Shown here piece after piece: positions 1-6,918 of a stretch of DNA of 14,502 bases. The notes beneath the pieces are model-generated. The model did not search any database, was not told the DNA's origin, and saw nothing but the letters and a program-made list of their open reading frames with translations. A program made the translations under genes and the position numbers. The DNA is from Tannerella sp. (GTDB taxonomy: Bacteria > Bacteroidota > Bacteroidia > Bacteroidales > Tannerellaceae): contig JAISWC010000140.1 of the NCBI GenBank assembly GCA_031271245.1, positions 1 through 14,502 on the forward strand, given 5' to 3'. How positions within the stretch are numbered: the stretch's first letter is position 1; each line of letters begins with the position of its first letter.

Positions 1-95
1 TATACTTTAATGCCCTAAAACAGGCTTGAGTAGAATTTGAGAATGTCAAAAATCATGAAACTGCGTAACATAAGTTAATGGTTTCTTATGCCCCA

Positions 96-234
96 AAAAC
101 CCCTTAGTAGCCCGGAAAATTCCCTTCCCTCCTTCCCCTTATTCATCTTATTTTCCTGTGAATGAAACAATAAGAGAATAAGGGAAGAGGGTGAGGGGAG
201 GGGGCTAAGGGAATTTGCCGAAAATAAGGGTTTT
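96..234. repeat. Long nested imperfect inverted repeat downstream of mdh
   Basis: Three stem segments nest around one loop. The outer segment pairs 96-106 with 225-234, with one extra C on the left. The middle segment pairs 113-126 with 207-220: CGG, one mismatch, then ten perfect pairs AAATTCCCTT/AAGGGAATTT. The inner segment pairs 128-152 with 169-190 with three bulges, leaving the loop at 153-168. The right arm carries a purine-rich insert (191-206). The structure lies about 75 bases past the mdh stop. On the mdh strand the left arm ends in GGGGTTTTT, so it may act as a terminator. Its length and insert also fit a palindromic mobile repeat. A 61-codon reading frame across it on the minus strand looks like a by-product of the pyrimidine-rich arm. 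Confidence 0.6.
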
Positions 235-246
235 CTAATATCCATC

Positions 247-290
247 CTGTTTTGCAACAAGTTGAATTGAAAATCGACGCAGTCAAAAGC
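247..290 (+). repeat. Dispersed repeat A, copy 1
   Basis: This 44-bp segment matches the reverse complement of 11930-11973 at 39 of 44 positions; the core 262-287 matches at 25 of 26. A 17-bp core (TGAAAATCGACGCAGTC) recurs exactly at 3139-3155. Read on the plus strand it would encode VELKIDAVK. The copy sits 20 bases beyond the mdh stop codon. It is not itself a hairpin, so a terminator role is unlikely; a fragment of a mobile element is the favoured reading. Confidence 0.6.
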
Positions 291-309
291 GCTCTGTAAA
301 CCCCTGGTC

Positions 310-1254
310 TTAGAGTATTCCGCTATCGGTCAGGATTTGATTCACTTTACGGGTTGCGTCGGCGGAAGCCTTGAACGCTTCTTTTTCCATAGCGGTAACC
401 GGAAATTCCACGATCTTCTCCCAGCCGCCTTCGCCCAACAGGACGGGCACGCCGATCACAAGGTCTTTTTGTCCGTATTCACCTTCCACCAGCACGCCGC
501 AGGGGATGATACGCTTCTGATCCTTGATGATGGCTTCGGTCATCGTTGCGGAGGCGGCGCCCGGGGCATACCAGGCCGATGTGCCCAACAACCCGGTCAG
601 TGTTGCGCCGCCCACTTTGGTGGCTGCGGCTACCTCATCCAGTTTCTCGCCGGACAGAAGGGAGGTTACCGGCACGCCCTTGCATGTCGCCAGCGACAGC
701 AGTGGCACCATGGTTGTATCGCCGTGTCCGCCGATGACTGTGGCTTCGATGTCGTTCGGATTTGCGTTCAACGCCTGGCTCAGGTAGTATTTGAATCGGG
801 AACTGTCCAATGCGCCGCCCAGACCCAGCACTTTGTTGCGCGGCAATCCCGAAATCTTCGCTGTCAGGTAACACATTGGATCCATCGGGTTACTGACAAT
901 GATCAGGGTGGCGTCCGGAGAATATTTCAACACGTTCTCCACCACCGATTTCACGATGCCGGCATTGACGCCGATCAATTCCTCGCGGGTCATTCCGGGT
1001 TTGCGGGGAAGTCCCGAAGTGATAACGACCACATCGGAACCAGCCGTTGCGGTATAATCGTTCGTCACACCCTTTACTCGTGACTGAATACCCAATAAGG
1101 TAGCCGTTTGCATAATGTCGATCGCCTTGCCTTCCGACACGCCTTCTTTGATGTCGAGCAGTACGACTTCCGATGCTACATTACGGGTAGCAAGCACGTC
1201 TGCACAAGTCGCTCCTACGTTCCCTGCGCCTATTACTGATACTTTTTTTGACAT
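310..1254 (-). CDS. mdh: Malate dehydrogenase (NAD-dependent, LDH-like type)
   Basis: Interconverts malate and oxaloacetate with NAD in the cytoplasm, linking the TCA branch and the reductive succinate route used by anaerobic Bacteroidota. The 314-residue length is normal for the family. The Rossmann motif GAGNVG lies at residues 9-14 and the NAD-selecting Asp at about 34. The mobile-loop arginines sit in GLPRKPGMTR (R84, R90), the motif that marks malate rather than lactate specificity. SNPMD follows at 121-125, the substrate-binding Arg at about 153, and the catalytic Asp150 and His177 (in GGHGD) are present. All catalytic residues are intact. The start follows a TAnnTTTG box with a leader of about 50 bases. 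It appears to be a single-gene transcript, since the upstream peptidase gene has its own promoter and is 154 bases away. Confidence 0.96.
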   Translation of the reverse strand: MSKKVSVIGAGNVGATCADVLATRNVASEVVLLDIKEGVSEGKAIDIMQTATLLGIQSRVKGVTNDYTATAGSDVVVITSGLPRKPGMTREELIGVNAGIVKSVVENVLKYSPDATLIIVSNPMDPMCYLTAKISGLPRNKVLGLGGALDSSRFKYYLSQALNANPNDIEATVIGGHGDTTMVPLLSLATCKGVPVTSLLSGEKLDEVAAATKVGGATLTGLLGTSAWYAPGAASATMTEAIIKDQKRIIPCGVLVEGEYGQKDLVIGVPVLLGEGGWEKIVEFPVTAMEKEAFKASADATRKVNQILTDSGIL

Positions 1255-1310
1255 AACTCTCTGTATTTAATATATGTAATAAAGTTTTGAAACTCGTTTT
1301 ATGATGTCTG

Positions 1311-1318
1311 CAAAGGTA
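1311..1318 (-). promoter_or_regulatory. Promoter -7 box of mdh
   Basis: TACCTTTG on the minus strand matches the Bacteroidota -7 consensus TAnnTTTG. It lies 57 bases before the mdh ATG. No clear TTTG -33 box is seen at the expected spacing, so the call rests on the -7 box and position. Confidence 0.6.
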
Positions 1319-1408
1319 CGCAAGCATTTTTTAATATGGAAATATTTCCGGATATAAATTCAACGAGTCTATGGCTTCGGCGGAAAACAAGACTCGCTCA
1401 AATGGCCG

Positions 1409-2641
1409 TTATTCGTATATTAAGGTAAAAAGCCGCCCGGAAGCAAACAGTTCGTTGGCGATGTCCTGTAACTGATTTGCGGTTACGGCATTCACTTTGG
1501 CAAACAGCTCCGGAAGCCGTTCGTAGCGGTTATGATGCAGGAACGACTTTCCCAGTCCGAGAAAAAGATTTTCCTTATGGTCGCTTGATACACCCAGTTG
1601 TCCGATCGCCTGTTTTTTGGCTGCGGAGAGTTGGAAGTCGCTCAACCTGTTTTCCCGTAAACGGCGAAGTTCGTCTTCCACTAACCGGGTAACCCGTTCC
1701 CTGTTTTTCGGGTCCGTGCCGAAATAGACGGAACACAAACCGGTATCCGTATAGGTCGTGACGTTGGATTCTACGTTGTACACCAGTCCACATTTTTCGC
1801 GCAGCGAGATATTCAACCGGCTGTTCATGCCCGGCCCGCCTAAAATGTTGTTCAGCAGAAACAGGGGGATACGCCTTGCGTCGTACATGTCGAAAGCCCG
1901 TCCGCCAATTAGCACGTGCGACTGATGAGTCTTTTTCCTTCTCCGGCAGGGAATCGGTTGAAGAGGCGCCGGATGCGGTTTAACCCGGTGACCGGCCGGG
2001 AGACGGGCGGGGATGTCCGACAAATATTTCTCCGCCAGACGAATCGTGCGTTTAAAGTCAATGTTCCCCATGGAGAAGAATACCATATTCTCCGCAGTGT
2101 AATGGCGCCGGACAAACTCGTGTGCCGACTCGCTCCCAAACGAACAGAGCGAATGCCGGTTGCCCAGGATGTGATGTCCCAGCGGATGTCCTTCGAACAG
2201 CATGTTTTCAAATTCGTCGAAAATCAGGTCGGACGGATTGTCTTCATACGACCGGATTTCGTCCAGAATCACGTCCCGCTCCTTTTCTATCTCACGGGCG
2301 GGAAACCGGGAATGAACCGCCAGATCGGCAATCAGCTCCAGTGCCCGTTCGTAGTTTTCCGCCATAAAGATGGAATAAATAAATGTCTCTTCCTTGGAGG
2401 TATAGGCATTCAGTTCGCCGCCGACGTACTCCATCCGGTTCAGGATATGCCAGGCTTTGCGCTTTTGCGTCCCCTTGAACAGCATGTGTTCGACGAAGTG
2501 CGCCAGCCCAAATTCGTCCGGTTGTTCGTCGCGTGTACCGGCATTGATGGCCAGCCCGCAGTAAGCAACCGGCGAGAAAGCCGGCAAATGAATCATCCGC
2601 AGTCCGTTCGGAAGCGTATGTAAAAAACAGTCCTTTGTCAT
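1409..2641 (-). CDS. M16 family zinc metallopeptidase (insulinase/MPP-like)
   Basis: A single-unit M16B-type peptidase of 410 residues, close to the usual 410-430. The inverted zinc motif HFVEH is at residues 48-52 (His48 and His52 ligands, Glu51 catalytic base). The third ligand is Glu128 in LDEIRSYEDNP, 76 residues after His52, as expected for the family. ELNAYTSKEET (about 76-86) is the conserved strand region. The C-terminal half keeps the substrate-clamp signature CGLVYNVES...DTG near residues 290-310. No signal peptide is visible, so a cytoplasmic role in peptide turnover is the simplest reading, and the substrate is unknown. The gene is divergent from ccsBA and has its own promoter at 2662-2669 with a leader of only about 14 bases. 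Confidence 0.92.
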   Translation of the reverse strand: MTKDCFLHTLPNGLRMIHLPAFSPVAYCGLAINAGTRDEQPDEFGLAHFVEHMLFKGTQKRKAWHILNRMEYVGGELNAYTSKEETFIYSIFMAENYERALELIADLAVHSRFPAREIEKERDVILDEIRSYEDNPSDLIFDEFENMLFEGHPLGHHILGNRHSLCSFGSESAHEFVRRHYTAENMVFFSMGNIDFKRTIRLAEKYLSDIPARLPAGHRVKPHPAPLQPIPCRRRKKTHQSHVLIGGRAFDMYDARRIPLFLLNNILGGPGMNSRLNISLREKCGLVYNVESNVTTYTDTGLCSVYFGTDPKNRERVTRLVEDELRRLRENRLSDFQLSAAKKQAIGQLGVSSDHKENLFLGLGKSFLHHNRYERLPELFAKVNAVTANQLQDIANELFASGRLFTLIYE

Positions 2642-2661
2642 GTTTTCTGCTATTGAAAGGG

Positions 2662-2669
2662 CAAAAGTA
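2662..2669 (-). promoter_or_regulatory. Promoter -7 box of the M16 peptidase gene
   Basis: TACTTTTG on the minus strand matches TAnnTTTG, 21 bases before the ATG at 2641. Repeat B, which carries an 18-bp near-palindrome, lies immediately upstream at 2696-2724, about where an operator or the -33 region would be. Confidence 0.6.
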
Positions 2670-2695
2670 GTATATTTTCCGCTTTTCGGCCTACC

Positions 2696-2724
2696 TCATA
2701 CTGCGCGCAGCATGGTTTTGTGCA
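2696..2724 (-). repeat. Dispersed repeat B, copy 1
   Basis: This 29-bp stretch, read on the minus strand, matches 12003-12031 on the plus strand at 26 of 29 positions. Its core 2698-2715 is an 18-bp near-palindrome around TGCGCGCA with one mismatched pair. It sits between the M16 peptidase promoter and the transposase-like relic. Confidence 0.6.
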
Positions 2725-2890
2725 TAAACAGGAAGTTAGTAGTCGCCGAATAAGGCTTACAGTTCCTCTCTTATGTGACAACATTACAAAACATTTATAT
2801 TTAGTTAATTGTATTCCTGTGCAACAAACATCAGGCAGAGTTCTTCAGTCTTTCCAACTGTTTGAATTTAGGATAAAATATTGGTCATCA
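2725..2890. other. AT-rich non-coding stretch
   Basis: No convincing gene is seen. A 122-codon plus-strand frame crosses 2720-3088, but it has no recognisable domain and no promoter before it, and it overlaps the relic reading frame. Nothing else structured is seen here. Confidence 0.4.
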
Positions 2891-2891
2891 G

Positions 2892-2922
2892 TTGCTTGTT
2901 TGAAAAACATGTCGTATCTTTG
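2892..2922 (+). promoter_or_regulatory. Promoter in front of the transposase-like relic
   Basis: TTGC at 2892-2895, a 19-base spacer and a perfect TAnnTTTG box (TATCTTTG, 2915-2922) give a complete Bacteroidota promoter. The ATG of a 12-codon frame follows 20 bases later at 2943. Confidence 0.55.
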
Positions 2923-2942
2923 TGGTTATCAAAACATAAAGA

Positions 2943-3165
2943 ATGAAGACAAATTATCCGACAGACTTGACCGACAGCTAATACGATTCAATATTACGTT
3001 ATTTTTCTTGTTACACTATATCATATTAAATAGTTTCAAATGCAAGAAAAAGGGCAGGGCGTGGAACAAACACAGCAAAAATTCATGAAGGATTAACATT
3101 GTGGCGGACGGCGGTAGCGGAAAGATTCAGGGATTCCCTGAAAATCGACGCAGTCGAATGTACCC
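2943..3165 (+). pseudogene. Probable relic of an IS5-type transposase
   Basis: The frame at 2943 reads MKTNYPTDLTDS, then a TAA at 2979-2981, then YDSIL. IS5-group transposases typically begin with a motif of this kind (YP-DLTD-Q-), so one C-to-T change making CAA into TAA would explain the stop. A second stop follows. Further on, ARKRAGRGTNT (from about 3048) resembles the RKxAGRxxxP motif of the family, and IVADGG in the neighbouring frame (about 3098) resembles the catalytic ADGGYRG motif. The remnant is far too short for a whole transposase (about 250-300 residues), so internal deletion and frameshifts must be assumed. It contains repeat A copy 2. The N-terminal resemblance is fairly convincing; the later ones are weaker. 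Confidence 0.45.
3139..3155 (+). repeat. Dispersed repeat A, copy 2 (17-bp core)
   Basis: TGAAAATCGACGCAGTC is identical to the core of copy 1 (247-290). It encodes LKIDAVE in the same frame as the relic's first codons. It is immediately preceded by a small palindrome, CAGGG-ATT-CCCTG at 3128-3140. It lies about 80 bases before the ccsBA start, upstream of the presumed promoter. Confidence 0.55.
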
Positions 3166-3203
3166 TTTTCATGAAAAAAACAGGATATATTTCCCGAAAA
3201 TAT

Positions 3204-3211
3204 TACTTTTG
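3204..3211 (+). promoter_or_regulatory. Promoter -7 box of ccsBA
   Basis: TACTTTTG matches TAnnTTTG and would start transcription near 3218, 18 bases before the ATG at 3236. This decides the start: longer in-frame starts (GTG at 3101, ATG at 3158) would lie upstream of the transcription start. The -33 box is poor. Confidence 0.55.
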
Positions 3212-3235
3212 CAAACACAAACTAAATGGTTATAC

Positions 3236-5674
3236 ATGATACAATTCAAAAAAATACTCTCATCCTATGTGACGACCCTCGTCCTGCTGATGCTGTATGC
3301 CGCGGGACTGGCCGCGGCTACCTTCCTCGAGAAGGCGTACGGCACGGCGCTTGCCAAAGTGGCCGTCTATTATTCACCCCTGTTTTTCCTGCTACAGGCT
3401 TTGCTGGTTGCAAATTTTGCGATGGCGGCACTGAAACATCGCCTGCTGCTATCCCGGCGGTGGGGTCTGTTGGCGGTGCATTTTTCCTTTATCGTCATCC
3501 TGGCGGGCGCGCTGGTCACCCATGTTTTCGGGCGGGAAGGGACGCTGCATCTGCGGGAAGGACAGGCCGGCAACCGGATGGAGGTGCATACGAACCGCGG
3601 TCACGCGGTGCGCGAGCTGCCCTTCCGGATGGAACTGGTGAAATTCACGCTCACGCGCTATCCGGGTTCCATGAGTCCGTCGTCCTACGAAAGCGACGTG
3701 CGGGTGTATGTGGACGGCGATACCCTGCGCCGAGCCATCTATATGAATAATGTACTGGACGTAAAGGGCTACCGTTTTTACCAGGCGTCGTTCGACACCG
3801 ACGAGCGGGGCACCGTTCTGTCCGTCAACCGGGACGTCGCCGGGCGGAACATCACTTACGCGGGCTATCTGCTGCTGCTGGCCGGCTGTATCGCCTGCCT
3901 GACGGAGAAAAACGGGCGCATCCGCACGCTCTACAGGTTGCTGAATGCCCGCAAATGCGATGCCGGGCTGTTTGCCGTTGCCGGTCTGCTGGCCTTTTCT
4001 TCCGTTGCGGAGGCGCAAACGGAAGGCCCTTCCGTCGCGGAAGCCGTGCAGCAGTACGCCATTGCTCCCGCACATGCGAAACGCTTCGGCGCCCTGCCGG
4101 TGCAGTCCCCGAACGGACGCATCATCCCGGTCAATACCTTTTCGTCCGAAATCCTGCGCAAAGTGCACCGGGAGGCGAAATTCGGAAGCCTGAATGCCGA
4201 CTGTTTCCTGCTGAGTGTCCTGGCGCTGCCGGAGATGTGGATGCACGTGCCGCTGATCGCCGTACCGAACCGCGAACTGGCGTACTTTTTCGACCTGCCG
4301 CAGGGGTACTGTTCCTATATGGAAGCCTTTGACGCCGAGGGCAACTACAAACTACAGCAGAAACTGGAGGCTGCATACCGGAAAATGCCGGCCGAACGGG
4401 ATGCGTTTGACAGGGATATGATCAAACTGGACGAGCGAATCAATATTTTCCATCAACTGCTGAACGGACAACTGCTGAATCTGTTTCCGAAAGCCGGCGA
4501 TCCGCACCGGAAATGGTATGCTCCGGGCGATGACCTGTCCGGTTACAGCGGTCAGGATTCAATGTTCGTGTCGCAGGTTTTCGAATGGTACCTGTACGAC
4601 GTTCGGTACGCCATCCATTCGGGCTATTGGGACAAGGCCGACGGAACGCTGGATATGATTTCCACCTATCAGCAGGCGAGTAGCAAAGCCTCCGGAGTGG
4701 AAATAGAGGAAGACCGGCTGGCGCTGGAACTGAAATACAACGGGCTGGAAGTCTTTCGCCGGTGCAAAATCGGCTATCTGGCGCTGGGTGGGCTGCTGCT
4801 GATCAGTTCGCTTGTCCTGCTCTACCGCAACCGGCGCGGGACGAAATGGCTTATTCGCCTGCTGGCTGTCGGCGTACTGATCGTTTTTCACTTTCACATG
4901 CTGGGCATGGGTATGCGCTGGCGAATCGGCGGCTATGCGCCGTGGAGCAATTCGTATGAAACCATGGTTTACGTGGCCTGGGCAACCGTCTTCGGCGGAC
5001 TGGTGTTCATGCGGCGCAGCCCTGTCACGTTTGCTCTGGCCACGCTTTTTGCCGGCGTTATCCTGTTTGTGTCGGGGCTGAGTTGGATGGACCCGCAGAT
5101 CAATCCCCTGGCGCCCGTCCTCAAATCGCCGTGGCTGATGTTTCACGTGGCCATCCTGATGGCGGCGTACGGTTTTTTCGGCATCGGTTTCCTCCTCGGC
5201 CTGACCGGCCTGGTCACGATGAGCCTTGTCCGGAAATCGCGCCTGACCGTCCACGCACCCTCGCTCCGGGAACTGAGCATCATCAATGAACTGTCGCTGC
5301 TCATCGGACTGCTGTTGATGACGGTGGGCACGTTTATGGGCGCCGTGTGGGCGAACGAGTCGTGGGGACGCTACTGGGGCTGGGACCCGAAAGAGACGTG
5401 GGCGCTGATTACCATTGTGGTGTACGTGCTGGTCACACACCTCCATCTGATACCAAAACGATATAACCTGTGGCTGTTTAACCTGTCTTCGGTGGTAGCG
5501 TTCGCGTCGGTGCTGATGACGTACTTCGGGGTGAATTACTTCCTGAGCGGCATGCACTCGTACGGACAAAACGACGCCCTCGGCGGTATCTTCGGCTATC
5601 TGTACGCCGCCATACTGCTGGTTGTGGCGCTGGCGGTGTGCTCCCGGAAAGGGAAAGATTTAAAGATTCAATGA
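3236..5674 (+). CDS. ccsBA: Fused cytochrome c synthase CcsBA (ResB-CcsA, System II)
   Basis: Inner-membrane synthase that exports heme and attaches it to CXXCH motifs of periplasmic apocytochromes c. With the ATG at 3236 it is 812 residues. The ResB-like half has membrane spans near residues 10-30, 43-65 and 76-98, with His82 and His96, then a periplasmic region and further spans near 205-222 and 240-258. A large periplasmic domain (about 260-505) follows. The CcsA half starts near 507 and holds His552 and His554 in FHFHMLGMG, the external His637, the WWD signature WGRYWGWDP from 710, the pair His735/His737 in THLHL, and His774 before the C-terminus. All expected histidines and the WWD motif are present. 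A fused form is common in Bacteroidota and Epsilonproteobacteria. No cytochrome c or nitrite reductase (nrfHA) gene is next to it here. Confidence 0.93.
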   Translation: MIQFKKILSSYVTTLVLLMLYAAGLAAATFLEKAYGTALAKVAVYYSPLFFLLQALLVANFAMAALKHRLLLSRRWGLLAVHFSFIVILAGALVTHVFGREGTLHLREGQAGNRMEVHTNRGHAVRELPFRMELVKFTLTRYPGSMSPSSYESDVRVYVDGDTLRRAIYMNNVLDVKGYRFYQASFDTDERGTVLSVNRDVAGRNITYAGYLLLLAGCIACLTEKNGRIRTLYRLLNARKCDAGLFAVAGLLAFSSVAEAQTEGPSVAEAVQQYAIAPAHAKRFGALPVQSPNGRIIPVNTFSSEILRKVHREAKFGSLNADCFLLSVLALPEMWMHVPLIAVPNRELAYFFDLPQGYCSYMEAFDAEGNYKLQQKLEAAYRKMPAERDAFDRDMIKLDERINIFHQLLNGQLLNLFPKAGDPHRKWYAPGDDLSGYSGQDSMFVSQVFEWYLYDVRYAIHSGYWDKADGTLDMISTYQQASSKASGVEIEEDRLALELKYNGLEVFRRCKIGYLALGGLLLISSLVLLYRNRRGTKWLIRLLAVGVLIVFHFHMLGMGMRWRIGGYAPWSNSYETMVYVAWATVFGGLVFMRRSPVTFALATLFAGVILFVSGLSWMDPQINPLAPVLKSPWLMFHVAILMAAYGFFGIGFLLGLTGLVTMSLVRKSRLTVHAPSLRELSIINELSLLIGLLLMTVGTFMGAVWANESWGRYWGWDPKETWALITIVVYVLVTHLHLIPKRYNLWLFNLSSVVAFASVLMTYFGVNYFLSGMHSYGQNDALGGIFGYLYAAILLVVALAVCSRKGKDLKIQ

Positions 5675-5701
5675 TTGCCGGCGTATGGCAGTCCATTGAG
5701 G

Positions 5702-5724
5702 CGGGCTATCGTGCGTGCAGCCCG
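5702..5724 (+). terminator. Minor hairpin after ccsBA
   Basis: CGGGCT (5702-5707) pairs with AGCCCG (5719-5724) around an 11-base loop, 28 bases after the ccsBA stop. It has no T run of its own; it may assist the stronger hairpin that follows. Confidence 0.3.
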
Positions 5725-5730
5725 GGATAA

Positions 5731-5764
5731 GGAAAAGGGCGAGCCTCATGGCTTGCCCTTTTCC
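5731..5764. terminator. Bidirectional rho-independent terminator
   Basis: A 15-bp stem (5731-5745 with 5750-5764, one G-T wobble) closes on the four-base loop TCAT. The stem ends are AAAA/TTTT runs, so either strand gives a GC-rich hairpin with a U-rich end. It lies between the convergent ccsBA (stop 5674) and DUF4465 (stop 5811) genes and would serve both. Confidence 0.88.
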
Positions 5765-5810
5765 TGTTTCCACAAACGCGGCCATACTGTACGCCGGCCA
5801 GGTTTTAACT

Positions 5811-6875
5811 TTATTTCTTGACGATCTTGCGGGAAACCGTACCCGTAGCGTCCGTAATCCGGACAATATAGGCGCCTTTTCCCCACCGGGATACGGGAAT
5901 CGTCAACTGGGACTGTCCGTTTGCCTGAAGCTGACAGATCAGGCGTCCGCCAAGGTCGATGACGGTTACCTGGCGGATAGCCGAACCGGTGACGGTCAGC
6001 TGATCAGCCACAGGATTCGGATAGACTTGCGCCGTTACGGGCAGGGGAACAATGATTCCACCCGCACCCGTCGTGCGTACCTGCAATTTATCCAGACAGA
6101 AATAGGCCGACGTATTCATGCCCCAGTCGCCGACATCGGTCGATGTCAAGGTGAACGTCAAGCTGTTTACCTTTCCGAGCGGCGACAAATCCACCCATTC
6201 CCAGTCCGTACTTTGCTGCAGGGCGCCGTCCTTATATTCGGCAAGGAGATATTCCACCGTTCCCGTTTCTTCGCTGTCCGCGTTCAGGCCGGTGATTGTC
6301 ACCTTGAAATAGTCGCCTTCCTGATCCAGCGCCCGGGCAAAGCCGTCGCCATACAGATTGCTGTAATAAGGCCAGGGATGATTGTTCAGGTATATACCGA
6401 CGGCTTCGTATTCCCCGTCGAGCGTGATGGCGGGTTCGCCGCCGGAACCGTTGGCAAGCAGATACGGAATGCCTTTTTCGATCTGTACCCTGCCGTCTTC
6501 ATCCTTGAGTACGCTGCCGTCGCCATCGGTTTGAATACCGCCGCCGGCCATGTTGCCCCATTGATTGCTCAGCCAGTCACCCACAGAACTGTTCAAACTT
6601 CCGTAATCATCGGCGTCGCCGCTGCTGCCAACAATAAAGCCGCTCCAGTAGCCGCTTGTGCCGTACATGCCGCCACTGTGCGAAAAGGTGAAATGTTCGA
6701 AGACAAGCGGGGCTTCGCCGAAGGCCTCCGTCCAGTAACCTTTTTCCTGATCCAGTACAATTTCGGCCGGTTCGACCGGTGCGCTTAAGTCCAGTGTAAT
6801 GGTCTCCTGCGCAACTAACGGATTGTGTATCCATGTCACAATCCCCAACATACATAGTAAAATTTTCTTCTTCAT
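5811..6875 (-). CDS. DUF4465 surface protein with T9SS sorting tail; candidate corrinoid-binding (BtuH-like)
   Basis: A 354-residue exported protein. A signal peptide (about 1-22, ending LVAQ) precedes a DUF4465 jelly-roll domain at about 35-268, recognised from FSHSGGMYGTSGYWSGF (64-80), the Trp/Gly-rich segment to 114 and the closing YFCLDKLQV (258-266). Residues 281-354 form a T9SS type A sorting domain: VYPNPV at 284-289, GGRL, WGKGAYIVRI and the basic end KIVKK. DUF4465 members in Bacteroides corrinoid loci include BtuH, a cell-surface vitamin B12-binding protein needed for efficient uptake (recalled from the literature). Here the gene is second in an operon led by a cobalamin riboswitch, 43 bases after its partner, which supports a role in corrinoid capture. 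BtuH of Bacteroides is lipid-anchored; this one would be exported and anchored by T9SS. Confidence 0.85.
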   Translation of the reverse strand: MKKKILLCMLGIVTWIHNPLVAQETITLDLSAPVEPAEIVLDQEKGYWTEAFGEAPLVFEHFTFSHSGGMYGTSGYWSGFIVGSSGDADDYGSLNSSVGDWLSNQWGNMAGGGIQTDGDGSVLKDEDGRVQIEKGIPYLLANGSGGEPAITLDGEYEAVGIYLNNHPWPYYSNLYGDGFARALDQEGDYFKVTITGLNADSEETGTVEYLLAEYKDGALQQSTDWEWVDLSPLGKVNSLTFTLTSTDVGDWGMNTSAYFCLDKLQVRTTGAGGIIVPLPVTAQVYPNPVADQLTVTGSAIRQVTVIDLGGRLICQLQANGQSQLTIPVSRWGKGAYIVRITDATGTVSRKIVKK

Positions 6876-6918
6876 ACAATTGAGTTATTAAATGTTATTA
6901 TTAAATATGGAAATGATC

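Noticed and set aside
75..260. 61-codon minus-strand reading frame
   Set aside because: It is a translation of the nested hairpin; composition follows the pyrimidine-rich arm and no start signal is seen.
262..287. Repeat A as promoter or terminator
   Set aside because: It starts with TTTG on one strand but has no TAnnTTTG box at the right spacing, and it cannot form a stable hairpin by itself.
1364..1396. Terminator after the M16 peptidase
   Set aside because: CGAGTC and GACTCG can pair, but only over 6 bp with a 21-base loop and no T run.
2720..3088. 122-codon plus-strand reading frame between the M16 gene and ccsBA
   Set aside because: It starts inside repeat B, has no recognisable features, and runs in a different frame from the more convincing transposase-like start at 2943.
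3101..3235. N-terminal extension of CcsBA from the GTG at 3101
   Set aside because: The added residues are polar and overlap repeat A and the transposase-like relic; the promoter box at 3204 and the ATG at 3236 fit a normal start just before the first membrane span.
4559..5569. 336-codon minus-strand frame inside ccsBA
   Set aside because: Antisense to the WWD half of CcsBA; rich in His, Gln and Arg with no domain.
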